DNA of 64,000 nucleotides, taken from contig NZ_JH376616.1 of NCBI RefSeq assembly GCF_000233955.1, positions 310,001 through 374,000 on the forward strand, written 5' to 3'. Source of the stretch: Paraprevotella clara YIT 11840. Lineage in GTDB: Bacteria > Bacteroidota > Bacteroidia > Bacteroidales > Bacteroidaceae. Every line of letters begins with the position of its first letter. Positions within the stretch are counted from its first letter, which is position 1. Below, one piece after another: positions 7,255 through 17,092 of the stretch. The notes beneath the pieces are model-generated. The model did not search any database. It had not been told where the DNA came from and saw only the letters and a program-made list of their open reading frames with translations. A program made the translations under genes and the position numbers.

Positions 7255-8916
7255 ATGGAAGACAAACTGATAGAACTTATCGAAAACAGCATAAAAAAGA
7301 ACTGGGACCGGAAAGCGTTCACGGATTTCAACGGAGAGAGCTTGCAATACAAGGACGTGGCGCGTAAAATAGCCAAGATGCACCTGCTCTTTGAAGCGGC
7401 CGATATCCGGCCCGGAGACAAAATCGCCTTGTGCGGACGCAACAGCGGAAACTGGTGCGTGGCGTTTCTAGCCACCATTACCTACGGCGCCGTCATCGTG
7501 CCCATCCTGCACGAGTTCAAGCCGGATAATGTACACCACATCGTCAACCACAGCGAAGCACGCCTGTTGTTCGTGGGCGACCAGGTGTGGGAAAACCTGA
7601 ACGAGAACCGCATGCCTGCCTTGCAAGGCATCATTTGCGTGAAGGACTTCACGCTCGTAAACAGCCGCTCCGAAAAACTTTCTTTCGTCCGCGAACATCT
7701 CAACGCCCTGTTCGGACAGCGTTTTCCCATGATGTTCCTTCGCGAACACGTACATTTCACGCCAGAAAGCTCACCGGAACAGCTCGCCGTCATCAATTAT
7801 ACTTCGGGCACTACGGGATTCTCCAAAGGGGTCATGCTTCCCTACCGCAGTCTCGTGTCCAACGTGTTGTTCTGCAACCGTACCATCGGCATCGCGCCCG
7901 GCGACAATATCGTATCCATGCTGCCCATGGGACACGTGTTCGGTTTGGTCTACGACTTCCTCTATGGCGTATGTTTCGGTGCCCACCTGTATTTCCTCAC
8001 GCGCATGCCTTCGCCCAAGGTCATCATGACCACCGTGGCAGAGTTTCATCCCCGCATCATGTCTTGCGTGCCATTGGTCATCGAAAAGATATTCAAAAAA
8101 GAAGTCCTTCCGAAAATCGACAGCAAATTGGGCAAGCTGCTTCTGCACATCCCCATCATCAGCGAAAAGATCAAGGAAAAGGCACGCACGGAAAGCCTGC
8201 GCCTTTTCGGGGAGAACATCAAGGAAGTCATCATCGGCGGCGCACCGTTCAACGCCGAGGTGGAAGCGTTCGTGCGTTCCATCAATTTCCCCTATTCCAT
8301 CGCCTACGGCATGACGGAATGCGGCCCCATCATCTGCCACAGCCCGTGGTACGAAACGGCTTATATGTCGTGCGGAAGGGCGGCCGAAGGCATGGAACTG
8401 AAAGTGCTGAGTTCCGACCCGGCACGGATTCCCGGCGAACTGGTATGCCGCGGACGCAACACCATGCTGGGCTACTATAAAAACCAGGAAGCCACGGAAC
8501 AAATATTCGACGCCGACGGTTGGCTGCACACGGGTGACATGGCCGTCATCAACCCGGAAGGCGATGTGTACATCAAAGGACGCTGCAAGAACATGCTGCT
8601 CAGTGCAAGCGGACAAAACATTTATCCGGAAGAAATAGAATCACGGTTGAACAACCTTCCGTACGTCAACGAATCACTGGTCATCATGTGCAATGAGAAA
8701 CTGGTGGCCCTTGTCTACCCTGATTTGGGCGAAAGCCTGAAAGACGGGTTGGACGACCATGCCCTGTGGCGGCAGATCGACATCTCACGCCAGGAACTGA
8801 ACAAGGAGCTGCCGCCCTATTCGCAAATCACCAAGGTGGTGCTGCAAAACGAAGAGTTTGAAAAGACCGCCAAGAAGAGCATCAAACGCTATCTTTACCA
8901 GAACATGAATCCCTGA
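7255..8916 (+). CDS. AMP-forming acyl-CoA synthetase (long-chain fatty acid-CoA ligase family)
   Basis: 553 residues. The protein activates a carboxylic acid with ATP to an acyl-adenylate and transfers it to CoA. ANL-family signatures are in order: INYTSGTTGFSKGVMLPYRS (phosphate loop), VSMLPMGHVFGL, AYGMTECGPIICHS, WLHTGDMAVINPEGDVYIKG, KNMLLSASGQNIYPEEIE and a C-terminal catalytic lysine region FEKTAKKSIKRYLY. The P-loop variant and the GDMAVINPEG block resemble fatty-acid ligases, but substrate length cannot be told. Start 7255 was chosen because an in-frame ATG at 7201 precedes the promoter. Five bases separate its stop from the AddA-like gene, so an odd but evident co-transcription with DNA repair genes exists. 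Confidence 0.92.
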   Translation: MEDKLIELIENSIKKNWDRKAFTDFNGESLQYKDVARKIAKMHLLFEAADIRPGDKIALCGRNSGNWCVAFLATITYGAVIVPILHEFKPDNVHHIVNHSEARLLFVGDQVWENLNENRMPALQGIICVKDFTLVNSRSEKLSFVREHLNALFGQRFPMMFLREHVHFTPESSPEQLAVINYTSGTTGFSKGVMLPYRSLVSNVLFCNRTIGIAPGDNIVSMLPMGHVFGLVYDFLYGVCFGAHLYFLTRMPSPKVIMTTVAEFHPRIMSCVPLVIEKIFKKEVLPKIDSKLGKLLLHIPIISEKIKEKARTESLRLFGENIKEVIIGGAPFNAEVEAFVRSINFPYSIAYGMTECGPIICHSPWYETAYMSCGRAAEGMELKVLSSDPARIPGELVCRGRNTMLGYYKNQEATEQIFDADGWLHTGDMAVINPEGDVYIKGRCKNMLLSASGQNIYPEEIESRLNNLPYVNESLVIMCNEKLVALVYPDLGESLKDGLDDHALWRQIDISRQELNKELPPYSQITKVVLQNEEFEKTAKKSIKRYLYQNMNP

Positions 8917-8921
8917 ACGAC

Positions 8922-11900
8922 ATGAAATCCAGTCTGACTGTTTACAAGGCATCGGCAGGCTCGGGCAAGACGTTCACCCTGGCCATACAGTACATCAAGA
9001 CGCTGATCGAACAGGAAAGCCGCCATGCCTACAGCCACATTCTGGCCGTCACTTTCACCAATAAGGCTACGGCCGAAATGAAAGACCGTATCCTCCAGCA
9101 ACTTTACGGCATCTGGAAAGGACTCCCGTCTTCTGCCAATTATCTGGAATCCCTCCAAAAAGAACTCCGGGCGGACGGCATCGAGTTGCCGGAGGAAGAG
9201 ATTCGCAGCCGTGCCGGCTCGGCCCTATGCCATATCCTGCACGACTATAACCGTTTCCGGGTGGAAACCATCGACTCTTTCTTCCAGTCGGTTCTGAAAA
9301 ACCTGGCACACGAACTGAGCCTCACGGCCAATCTCAAAGTGGACCTCAACGACAAGGAAGTGCTCCATGCGGCTGTAGACCGCATCATGGAACGCCTTCA
9401 CCTTACCCCCACCGTCCTGAACTGGATTCTGGAATATGTGGACGACCGCATCTCGAACAACGAGCGATGGGACATCGCCCGCGAGGTGAAAAGCTTCGCC
9501 GCATGGATTTTCAAAGAGGCTTATTTGGCCCGGGAACACGAAATGCGCGAAGTGCTGCGCGAAAACAAACGCATCGGCGAACTCCGCACCGCGCTCAACT
9601 ACGAGTTGCACGCCTCTCTGGATGTCGTGCAAAGCGCGGCAGCCAACTTCCGTGCCGAAATGGAAGCGTGGGGACTCGGCTTCGACCAATTCAGCCGGGG
9701 CGGCACGATAGACACCTATCTCCGGCGCATCGAAGACGGCAACATCAGAGCCGAATTCGGCAGTACGCTTCAAGGCTACGCAGAAAATGCGGAAAAAATG
9801 CTCCGCAAGGCCGACCGCTCCGTGGCGGCCTTGGTTGAAGCCGCCGCCCACTTCAGCGAACTGTTGGCAGAACTGCGCGGCTTCCAGACCAAAGAACTCG
9901 TACGCCACACCAGTGCGTCGCTAGCGTTGAAACACCTCAACCCTTTGCGGCTGTTAGGCGTCATCGACGAGGAGGTCACGGCCTTGAACCACGAGAACAA
10001 CCGTTTCCTGCTAGCCAAGACCCCCATCCTGCTCCATGAACTGATAGAAGGAAACGACGCTCCGTTCATTTTTGAAAAAATGGGCGCGTTTTTCCATCAT
10101 GTGATGATAGACGAGTTCCAAGACACTTCCACCATGCAGTGGAAGAACTTTAAAATCCTGCTGTTGGAGAGCATGGCCTCCGGCTTCGGCAACCTGATTG
10201 TGGGCGACGTGAAACAAAGCATCTACCGTTGGCGGAACGGAGACTGGACCATCCTGAAAAACATAGAGAAAGAAATGGCCGTGCACCGCCCCGACATAAG
10301 GAACCTTGCCATCAACTACCGGAGCGAACGCCGCATCATCGCGTTCAACAACGCCCTGTTCACGGCTGCCGCCGAAGAACTGGACCGGCTCACGCCGGAC
10401 GCTCCCATCCGAATGTCAGAGGCTTACGGCGACGTGGCCCAACAATGCCGTCCAGACAAAGGAAACGACGGATACGTACAAATCCGCTTCTTCGACGAAA
10501 AAGACAAAGAAGACGACTGGGAAACCCGGATGCTGGACGAACTTTGCGAACAGGTCCGTACCCTGCACGAAGCCGGACTGCCCTACGGGGAGATGGCCAT
10601 CCTGCTGCGTTACCGTCGGCATGCCGACCCCATCATCCGTCATTTTGCCGAACGTTTCGGCGACCGGGTCAAACTGGTATCGGACGAGGCTTTCCTCTTG
10701 TCCAGTTCATTGAGCGTGAACCTGCTCATCGCTGCCATGCGTTACATGGCGGACACGGAAGACCGCGTGTCATTGGCCTTTTTGGCCCTGCACAGCGGAA
10801 AGTCGACAGAAGCCGATGTTGACCTGTTGGCTTCCCGTTCCCTCGAAACGTTCCTGCCCGAAGTTTACGTGAACCGTAGGGAAGCATTGCAGACCCTTCC
10901 CCTCTATGAACTTCAGGAGGAGCTTTATAAAATATTCGACCTGGGACGTATCCCCGACGAAGACGCCTACCTGTTCGCTTATTTCGACCAGGTGACCGCC
11001 TACCTGCAAGACAACCCTTCCGACCTCCGTTCTTTCCTGACCTATTGGGACGAGACGCTCTCCGGTGCTTCCATTCCGTCCGGTGAAGTGGATGGCATCC
11101 GGATTTTCACCGTACACCAGTCCAAGGGATTGCAGTTCCACACGGTATTCGTCCCTTATTGCGACTGGAACATCGAACAAGACACACGGGGCTTCAACCG
11201 CCGTAACGACCTGCTGTGGTGCGAAACGCACGAACCGCCCTACGACAGCCTGCCGGTCATCCCCATCACCATCGAAGCCGCCATGCGCGACTCCGTATTC
11301 TGTCGGGAGTATGAAGAGGAGCACCTGCAACGCAGGGTAGACGCACTCAACACGCTCTACGTGACCTTCACCCGTGCGGAAAAGAACCTGTTGGCCTGGT
11401 GCCGTACGCGCTACACCATGGATGAACGCAGCACGACGGGCGACCTGCTTTACCATGCCTTGCCGCGCGCGTTGGACGGCGTTGAAGAGACGGACGGGGA
11501 AAACGGAGAAACATCGCTCTTTACTTACGGCAAACCAGTCACATCCTATTCTTCCGGCCGCAAAACCTCCGACAACCGCATGGAAACCGATTACCGTCCG
11601 GTACCGGTCGTCATGCACTCCTACGAAGCCCGTATCGACTTCTGCCAATCCAACCGCGCAGAAGAATTCTTAGACGCTTTTTCGAATACGGACAAGCCCC
11701 GGCATTCCCGCAACGACAAAAGGCGCATGGGTATCCTCATGCACAAAATATTCTCTACGATCTATACCCGCGACGACGTGGAAAAGGCACTCCGCACCTT
11801 GGAAACCGAAGGCCTGATCGGTACACAACCCGAAATGGATGCACTCAAGCAGCAGGTGGAAAAAGCATTTGCCTTGCCCGAAGTGGCCCGTTGGTTCGAC

Positions 11901-12170
11901 GGCACAATGCAGCTTTACAATGAGTGCCCCATCCTGACGCAGGAATACTATGAAGAAACGGGAAAATACGGCACTTACCGCCCCGACCGGGTCATGTTCG
12001 GCAAAGACGAAATCACTGTGGTGGACTTCAAATTCGGTCGTCCGCACGACGAATACCGCGACCAGGTGGGAGGCTATATGAAGCAGCTCCGCCTGATGGA
12101 ACCGGACCGCCGCGTGAAAGGTTACCTGTGGTACATTCTTAACAACCGGCTTGAAGAAGTTCAAGTCTAA
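8922..12170 (+). CDS. addA: AddA/RecB-like UvrD helicase with C-terminal nuclease
   Basis: 1082 residues. It is the helicase-nuclease subunit of an AddAB-type complex that resects double-strand breaks for RecA loading. Superfamily 1 motifs: Walker A YKASAGSGKTFTLA (about 8-21), Ia HILAVTFTNKATAEMKDRI, II HVMIDEFQDTSTMQW, III LIVGDVKQSIYRWRNGDW, IV AINYRSERRII, V FTVHQSKGLQFHTVFVP, VI LNTLYVTFTRAEKNLL. The C-terminal PD-(D/E)XK nuclease shows RPDRVMF, ITVVDFKFGRPHDEY and DQVGGYMKQL. The next gene, 14 bases on, is the AddB-like partner, which supports this assignment over RecB or a lone UvrD helicase. The symbol is by homology of type; Bacteroidota annotations vary. Confidence 0.9.
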   Translation: MKSSLTVYKASAGSGKTFTLAIQYIKTLIEQESRHAYSHILAVTFTNKATAEMKDRILQQLYGIWKGLPSSANYLESLQKELRADGIELPEEEIRSRAGSALCHILHDYNRFRVETIDSFFQSVLKNLAHELSLTANLKVDLNDKEVLHAAVDRIMERLHLTPTVLNWILEYVDDRISNNERWDIAREVKSFAAWIFKEAYLAREHEMREVLRENKRIGELRTALNYELHASLDVVQSAAANFRAEMEAWGLGFDQFSRGGTIDTYLRRIEDGNIRAEFGSTLQGYAENAEKMLRKADRSVAALVEAAAHFSELLAELRGFQTKELVRHTSASLALKHLNPLRLLGVIDEEVTALNHENNRFLLAKTPILLHELIEGNDAPFIFEKMGAFFHHVMIDEFQDTSTMQWKNFKILLLESMASGFGNLIVGDVKQSIYRWRNGDWTILKNIEKEMAVHRPDIRNLAINYRSERRIIAFNNALFTAAAEELDRLTPDAPIRMSEAYGDVAQQCRPDKGNDGYVQIRFFDEKDKEDDWETRMLDELCEQVRTLHEAGLPYGEMAILLRYRRHADPIIRHFAERFGDRVKLVSDEAFLLSSSLSVNLLIAAMRYMADTEDRVSLAFLALHSGKSTEADVDLLASRSLETFLPEVYVNRREALQTLPLYELQEELYKIFDLGRIPDEDAYLFAYFDQVTAYLQDNPSDLRSFLTYWDETLSGASIPSGEVDGIRIFTVHQSKGLQFHTVFVPYCDWNIEQDTRGFNRRNDLLWCETHEPPYDSLPVIPITIEAAMRDSVFCREYEEEHLQRRVDALNTLYVTFTRAEKNLLAWCRTRYTMDERSTTGDLLYHALPRALDGVEETDGENGETSLFTYGKPVTSYSSGRKTSDNRMETDYRPVPVVMHSYEARIDFCQSNRAEEFLDAFSNTDKPRHSRNDKRRMGILMHKIFSTIYTRDDVEKALRTLETEGLIGTQPEMDALKQQVEKAFALPEVARWFDGTMQLYNECPILTQEYYEETGKYGTYRPDRVMFGKDEITVVDFKFGRPHDEYRDQVGGYMKQLRLMEPDRRVKGYLWYILNNRLEEVQV

Positions 12171-12184
12171 TCCGCCTGTTTTTT

Positions 12185-14998
12185 ATGGAAACATTCATTC
12201 GACTTATCGCCCAAGACCTCATACACCGTTTCGGCACCAACCTGCGCGACGTTACGGTGGTATTCCCCAACAAACGCGCCGGACTTTTCATGAACCAGCA
12301 ACTGGCTGCCGTGTCCGGACGGCCAGTATGGGCACCACGTTACCGTACCATCAGCGAACTGTTCGATTCTTTGTCGGACTTCACCCGTTGCGACGACATA
12401 CTCTCGGTGTGCGAGCTCCACCGTGTCTATGCCGCGCTCGTGCCCGACCCGGAATCGCTCGACCGTTTCTACGGTTGGGGCGAAATCATGTTATCCGACT
12501 TCGACGACATCGACAAGCATCTGGCCGATCCTCATAAACTGTTCAGCAACATACAATCCATCAAGGAACTGGACCACAGCGACTTCCTGACACCCCGCCA
12601 AGAAGAGGCCCTGAAACATTTTTTCGAGGACTTTTCCATCGAAGGCAACAGCCGACTGAAAGAAAAGTTCCTCGCCCTGTGGAATCGGATGGACGACATC
12701 TATGCCACGTTCAACGCACGGCTGAAAGAAAAAGGAATGCTGTACGAAGGGGCGTTGTACAAAGACGTGGCGGAGCATCTTGCCGAACGCACCGACCGCA
12801 TCCCTGCGGACATGACGTATGTCTTTGTAGGCTTCAACGTGCTCAACGATGTGGAAAAACGGCTGTTCAGTTACTTGCAGAAACGCGGACAAGCCCTTTT
12901 TTATTGGGACTATGACGTGATGTACGTCGGCGAGAAAAGCCGTTTCGAGGCCGGGACCTTCATCCGCCAGAACCTGAAAGAGTTCCCCAACGCCTTGGAA
13001 GAAACATGCTTCGACAACTTCAAGAACCCGCCGCGCATCGAGTTCATCGCCACGACTTCGGAGAATGCACAGGCACGCTATATTCCCCAATGGCTGGACT
13101 CAGCCCTCACGGAACCGGAACAGGACACGGCTATCGTACTTTGCAACGAATCCTTGCTCCAACCGGTGCTCCATTCGCTGCCCGATGCCACATCGCCGCA
13201 TCCCGTGAAACGCACCAACATCACCATGGGATTCCCCATGACCGACACGCCGGTGTACAGTTTCATCAACGCTTTGCTTTCCTTGCAGACCGATGGTTAC
13301 GACCGCGACCGCCGCTGTTTCCGGGCGGAACAGGAAAAAATCGTACGCAGCCATCCCTACGCCGCCTTGTTGGAGGAACAGGATATCTTCTGTCCGCATG
13401 CGGAAAACCACGCCTTATTGGTCTATATCCGCTCCTTGCTCGAAGGCTTGGCTGCAGCATTCGGACAACAAAAAGACCGGAAAGACGACGTGTACAGCCA
13501 GTTGTACCACGAAGCACTCTATCGTGCCCATCAGGTCATTAGCCGCTTCATCCGCCTGACGGAAAACCGTACGCTCGACGTACAGCCCTCCACCCTGCGC
13601 CGCTTGCTGCGCACCGTGCTGGGCACGACCACCATTCCCTTTCACGGCGAACCGGCCGTAGGCTTGCAGGTCATGGGCGTATTGGAGACACGCAACCTGA
13701 ATTTCAGGCATATCCTGATGCTATCCGTCAACGAAGGGATGTTGCCCAAAGCCGTGAACGACACTTCGTTCATCCCCTACCACCTGCGGGAAGTGTTCGG
13801 ACTGACCACCATACAACATAAAATAGCCGTATACGCGTTCTATTTTTACCGTCTTGTGCAGCGTACAGAACGTATCACATTCATGTACAACATCGCTACC
13901 GACGGACTGAACAAAAACGAGATGTCACGCTTCCTGCGCCAACTGTTGGCCGAAACGGATTTTCCCGTAGAACTGAAAATCCTGCAATCCGGCCAGGCCG
14001 TACCGGCCGACAACGGCATGGAAGCAGCCAAGACGCCGGAAGTCATGGACATCCTACGCCGTAACTATGGCAGCGGCCAACCCAGTTCGCGCCCCCTCTC
14101 CCCTTCGGCACTCAACGCTTACATCGACTGCCCGCTCAAATTTTATTACCAACAGGTGGCACACATACGGCAACCCAAAGACCCGCAAAACGGCTTGGAC
14201 AACGCACTGTTCGGCACTATTTTCCACGAAGCGGCGGAACTCATCTACCGGAAACTGACCGAACGTAACCCCGTCATCCGTCGTCAGGACATCGAGCGAC
14301 TGCTGGAGGGTGGGGAAACAACTTTACTTCCTTATATAGAAGCCTCATTCCTGAAAAACTTCTTTGAAGGACGTGAAGACACGGTGTTCTACAACGGGCA
14401 ACTGCTCGTAGCACGCAAGGTCATGGCCAGTTACCTGCGCCAACTGCTCGCCCACGACAGCCGCATGGAACAATTCGTATTGGAGGAAATGGAACAGGAA
14501 CACCACCGAAGTGTGGACATCATATCGGACGGCCACCCTCTGTCCATCGACATCGGGGGAAAAATAGACCGAATGGACACGGTCAGGATGCCGGACGAAA
14601 CCACGGGGCAGGAAGTGGAAACCTTGCGTATCGTGGATTACAAAACGGGCGGCACACCGGAAAAAGCCGTTTCGATGGAACAACTGGTACAACCCGCCGA
14701 GCACCGTCCCTCATACATCTTCCAGATATTCCTGTATGCCTGGGTCATGACAGGCGAACAAAAGCGTCCCGTATCCCCGGCCCTGTTCTTCGTACACAAA
14801 TCCAATGCTGAAGATTATGATCCGACCATCGTGTTCAACCGTGAACGGGTGACGGATTTCAGCCGCTTCAAAGAGGATTTCCAAAAGATGCTACAAGGTG
14901 TGTTGGAGGAATTGTTCAATCCGGAAATTCCCTTCCGGCAGACTTCCGTACCTAAAATTTGTGCCTACTGCGACTATAAGCTGCTTTGCGGACGGTAG
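12185..14998 (+). CDS. addB: AddB-like nuclease subunit with iron-sulfur cysteines
   Basis: 937 residues. The N-terminal half is a degenerate SF1 helicase fold: the Walker A position reads VVFPNKRAGLFMNQQ rather than GxGKT, so no ATPase activity is expected from that motif. The C-terminal PD-(D/E)XK nuclease has HEAAELIY, the conserved Asp in IDIGGKIDRMD and LRIVDYKTGG. Four cysteines typical of AddB iron-sulfur nucleases are present: one in LNAYIDCPLKFYYQQ before the nuclease and three in the last residues, CAYCDYKLLC. A late motif LQVMGVLETRNLNFRHILM resembles the AddB Chi-recognition and helicase-like core. Gene order addA-addB is reversed relative to Bacillus addBA, which I recall as usual in Bacteroidota. 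Confidence 0.88.
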   Translation: METFIRLIAQDLIHRFGTNLRDVTVVFPNKRAGLFMNQQLAAVSGRPVWAPRYRTISELFDSLSDFTRCDDILSVCELHRVYAALVPDPESLDRFYGWGEIMLSDFDDIDKHLADPHKLFSNIQSIKELDHSDFLTPRQEEALKHFFEDFSIEGNSRLKEKFLALWNRMDDIYATFNARLKEKGMLYEGALYKDVAEHLAERTDRIPADMTYVFVGFNVLNDVEKRLFSYLQKRGQALFYWDYDVMYVGEKSRFEAGTFIRQNLKEFPNALEETCFDNFKNPPRIEFIATTSENAQARYIPQWLDSALTEPEQDTAIVLCNESLLQPVLHSLPDATSPHPVKRTNITMGFPMTDTPVYSFINALLSLQTDGYDRDRRCFRAEQEKIVRSHPYAALLEEQDIFCPHAENHALLVYIRSLLEGLAAAFGQQKDRKDDVYSQLYHEALYRAHQVISRFIRLTENRTLDVQPSTLRRLLRTVLGTTTIPFHGEPAVGLQVMGVLETRNLNFRHILMLSVNEGMLPKAVNDTSFIPYHLREVFGLTTIQHKIAVYAFYFYRLVQRTERITFMYNIATDGLNKNEMSRFLRQLLAETDFPVELKILQSGQAVPADNGMEAAKTPEVMDILRRNYGSGQPSSRPLSPSALNAYIDCPLKFYYQQVAHIRQPKDPQNGLDNALFGTIFHEAAELIYRKLTERNPVIRRQDIERLLEGGETTLLPYIEASFLKNFFEGREDTVFYNGQLLVARKVMASYLRQLLAHDSRMEQFVLEEMEQEHHRSVDIISDGHPLSIDIGGKIDRMDTVRMPDETTGQEVETLRIVDYKTGGTPEKAVSMEQLVQPAEHRPSYIFQIFLYAWVMTGEQKRPVSPALFFVHKSNAEDYDPTIVFNRERVTDFSRFKEDFQKMLQGVLEELFNPEIPFRQTSVPKICAYCDYKLLCGR

Positions 14999-15048
14999 AA
15001 AAGTTAAAAAAATCACGCATCCGGCTTGCAGAAATGAAAATAAACCTC

Positions 15049-15056
15049 TATCTTTG
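15049..15056 (+). promoter_or_regulatory. Promoter -7 element for tRNA-Arg
   Basis: TATCTTTG, an exact TAnnTTTG match, 17 bases before the tRNA. Confidence 0.6.
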
Positions 15057-15072
15057 CACCCGATTTAAGGTC

Positions 15073-15147
15073 GGTTCCGTAGCTCAGTTGGATTAGAGCA
15101 ACGCCCTTCTAAGGCGTGGGTCTTGGGTTCGAGTCCCAACGGAATCA
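15073..15147 (+). tRNA. tRNA-Arg (anticodon TCT)
   Basis: A full cloverleaf folds: acceptor GGTTCCG with CGGAATC (one G-T pair), D arm GCTC...GAGC, anticodon stem ACGCC/GGCGT with loop CTTCTAA (anticodon TCT, reading AGA and AGG), T arm with loop TTCGAGT, discriminator A. CCA is not encoded. It has its own promoter and is followed at once by a hairpin terminator. Confidence 0.96.
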
Positions 15148-15151
15148 CAGG

Positions 15152-15184
15152 AAAATGCAATCATCTTTCAGATGGTTGCATTTT
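15152..15184 (+). terminator. Intrinsic terminator of tRNA-Arg
   Basis: A 15-bp stem (AAAATGCAATCATCT with AGATGGTTGCATTTT, one T-G pair), a 3-base loop and a trailing TTATTT run. It overlaps the ATG at 15172 of the DUF2807-like frame downstream. Confidence 0.8.
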
Positions 15185-15186
15185 TA

Positions 15187-15420
15187 TTTCAATCTTGCAA
15201 AAGCAGTGGCGTAAACAAGCAAACCGTGGAGTTTAAAGGTAAAAAGGTTGACATTCAGAACTCCGGAGTCGGGACCATACATATTACCATGGAATGTACT
15301 TCTTTAAAAGCCCGCAACAGCGGAGTAGGTAAACTTATCCTATCCGGAACAGCAGACCAGACTGAAATAAACTCGAGCGGAGTGAACAAAATAGATGCCA
15401 CAGAATCAAACAAATTCTGA
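15187..15420 (+). pseudogene. Fragment of a DUF2807 / GIN-domain protein
   Basis: The frame encodes FQSCKSSGVNKQTVEFKG followed by repeated strands IQNSGVGTIHITMEC, ARNSGVGKLILSGTA and INSSGVNKIDATESN. The NSGVG-type repeat with alternating strands is characteristic of the DUF2807 (putative autotransporter adhesin head GIN) beta-helix. Intact members are about 230 residues with a signal peptide. Here only some 75 residues remain, there is no signal peptide, the only ATG sits inside the tRNA terminator, and no promoter is evident. I infer a decayed remnant. Confidence 0.7.
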
Positions 15421-15539
15421 TTCCCGGAACCGGGTTTCTTCTATTTCGGCATCAAACCTGAAGATTTAGAAAACGACATTAGGAGCAAAAAGCATGTGAT
15501 TTCAGTTTCAATAAGACTAAAATCCGCATGATTTTCTTT

Positions 15540-15547
15540 TATATTTG
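15540..15547 (+). promoter_or_regulatory. Orphan promoter-like element with a 27-codon ORF
   Basis: TATATTTG fits TAnnTTTG and is followed 29 bases later by ATG at 15577, opening a frame of only 27 codons that stops at 15660 (it begins MKNQKATRIAQKYPFGG). Nothing else reads in this direction before the convergent viaA-like gene. Stretch 15421-15682 otherwise holds nothing I can identify; it may be the stump of a deleted gene. Confidence 0.3.
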
Positions 15548-15682
15548 TTACATAGAATCAAGCTAACGCTTTCATTATGAAAAATCAAAAAGCCACGAGA
15601 ATCGCTCAAAAATATCCATTCGGGGGAACGCACACAAATACGGGAATCTCGTGCCTTTAGAAATACGCTCAAAAGACATTCG

Positions 15683-17092
15683 TCAATCGGCAGTCCAAAC
15701 ACGGTCGGCCAACCTGAGATAAGACGTCTCTGACCGATGACCGAAAGACACGGCATAGAGGCGCATGCCCCGTTGCTTCAATTCCTCTACATATTGTACC
15801 CACATCGGAGGAAGCGGATCCATCTCAAAATCCGAAAGCCAAAGCAAATCGGCATAACGAAAATCTTCACGCATCAAAGTTTCTACGGATTCTTTCATCG
15901 CACAAGTCATATCGGATCCTCCATGAAAGGAGTTGCATAGAAAGGTCTCCAATAAGGCCAAGTCGGAATAGAGGTTATTCAACTCGATGACTTCGGTTTG
16001 GTCGGAAAAGAGTATCACGCGACAGGGGCGGCGCAATTTGTCGGCTATCAAGGCTAAACTCAACACTACCGCCTTGGATAATAACTCACGTTCCCCTTCC
16101 ATCGAAGCGGAGGTATCCACACAAACCACAAAAGGGCCATGTTTGGCCCGTTTCTGTAAGTCGCGTCCGCTGTACGAAGAAGCTTCGGCATATTCTATCT
16201 GCCGGGATACGGCATCGAAGACCGCCAGTTTCTTTTCGACATAACGGCGGTAGAAAATCGGTTCCAAAGCGGCATCCGACAAGAAACAATATTCCATCGG
16301 CAGCAGGGCGTTCAGATTGTTCCCTTCCGTAATGCCCACAATGTCGGAGTGCGTGGCAGAGCGTAACAAAGTAACCGGTGTCTTTCCGCTCATGGCTTGA
16401 TACAAACGCTGCTCATCCACTTTCTTACGCCCTAAAACGTGATTCAGTTCCTTAATTAATTGGCTTTTACGGATTACCTGCGAAAGCTGTCTGAGCTTCA
16501 CGCGAAGTTCCGGAGACTGCGTCAACTGAAGCCAGGCTAATCGAGGGGAAGGCCCTTCACCTTTTCCTCCCACATTCTGCAACATACCGACATTGGCCGA
16601 CACCATACGGTAATAATCTTCACAGAGCCGTTCTATGTGCCGCTTCTGATACGTACGTTCCCGCCCTTCCAACAGATTCCTCCACTTCTTTATGAAATGT
16701 TGGCGGAGAGCCTGCCAGCGGCTATCCGTACGAGGATAACGCACCAACTGTTCCATATAATAGGACGCATCCAATTCGACCGGAACATATAAACGGACAA
16801 AAGCGGAACGAGCCTGTTGCAACATGGGCAAAAAGTCGGCATCCGAAGCCGCAACGACCTGATAATAATAGTCCCACTGTTCCCCATAATAGGAATATAC
16901 GTCTTGTAAACCTGATTTCTTTTTGGCGAAATAGCGCTGTATTTCTTCCTCCATCTCTTCGGGACGGATGACACCGGACGACAAGACCTCTGCATAAACC
17001 TCACCGGCTATTTCATGCAAACGCCTCAGAAAAAGAGCGGACAATTGGCGCACGCGCTCATATCCCTCATGATAATTTCCTGCCGGCTGCAT
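15683..17092 (-). CDS. viaA: VWA-domain protein, ViaA-like partner of a MoxR ATPase
   Basis: 469 residues. The C-terminal von Willebrand factor A domain has a complete MIDAS: VVCVDTSASMEGE (DxSxS), HGGSDMTCAMKE (Thr) and LLWLSDFEMD (Asp). The N-terminal two thirds are helical and charged as in ViaA, with no other domain I can name. The gene overlaps the 3' end of the upstream RavA-like ATPase by 26 bases, the usual arrangement for the RavA-ViaA pair, in which the ATPase acts as a MoxR chaperone and the VWA protein as adaptor. In Enterobacteria this pair has been linked to respiratory complex I, fumarate reductase and aminoglycoside sensitivity; the client here is unknown. Confidence 0.85.
   Translation of the reverse strand: MQPAGNYHEGYERVRQLSALFLRRLHEIAGEVYAEVLSSGVIRPEEMEEEIQRYFAKKKSGLQDVYSYYGEQWDYYYQVVAASDADFLPMLQQARSAFVRLYVPVELDASYYMEQLVRYPRTDSRWQALRQHFIKKWRNLLEGRERTYQKRHIERLCEDYYRMVSANVGMLQNVGGKGEGPSPRLAWLQLTQSPELRVKLRQLSQVIRKSQLIKELNHVLGRKKVDEQRLYQAMSGKTPVTLLRSATHSDIVGITEGNNLNALLPMEYCFLSDAALEPIFYRRYVEKKLAVFDAVSRQIEYAEASSYSGRDLQKRAKHGPFVVCVDTSASMEGERELLSKAVVLSLALIADKLRRPCRVILFSDQTEVIELNNLYSDLALLETFLCNSFHGGSDMTCAMKESVETLMREDFRYADLLWLSDFEMDPLPPMWVQYVEELKQRGMRLYAVSFGHRSETSYLRLADRVWTAD

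Noticed and set aside
15172-15186. ATG start for the DUF2807-like frame
   Set aside because: It lies in the 3' arm of the tRNA-Arg terminator and gives no proper signal peptide.
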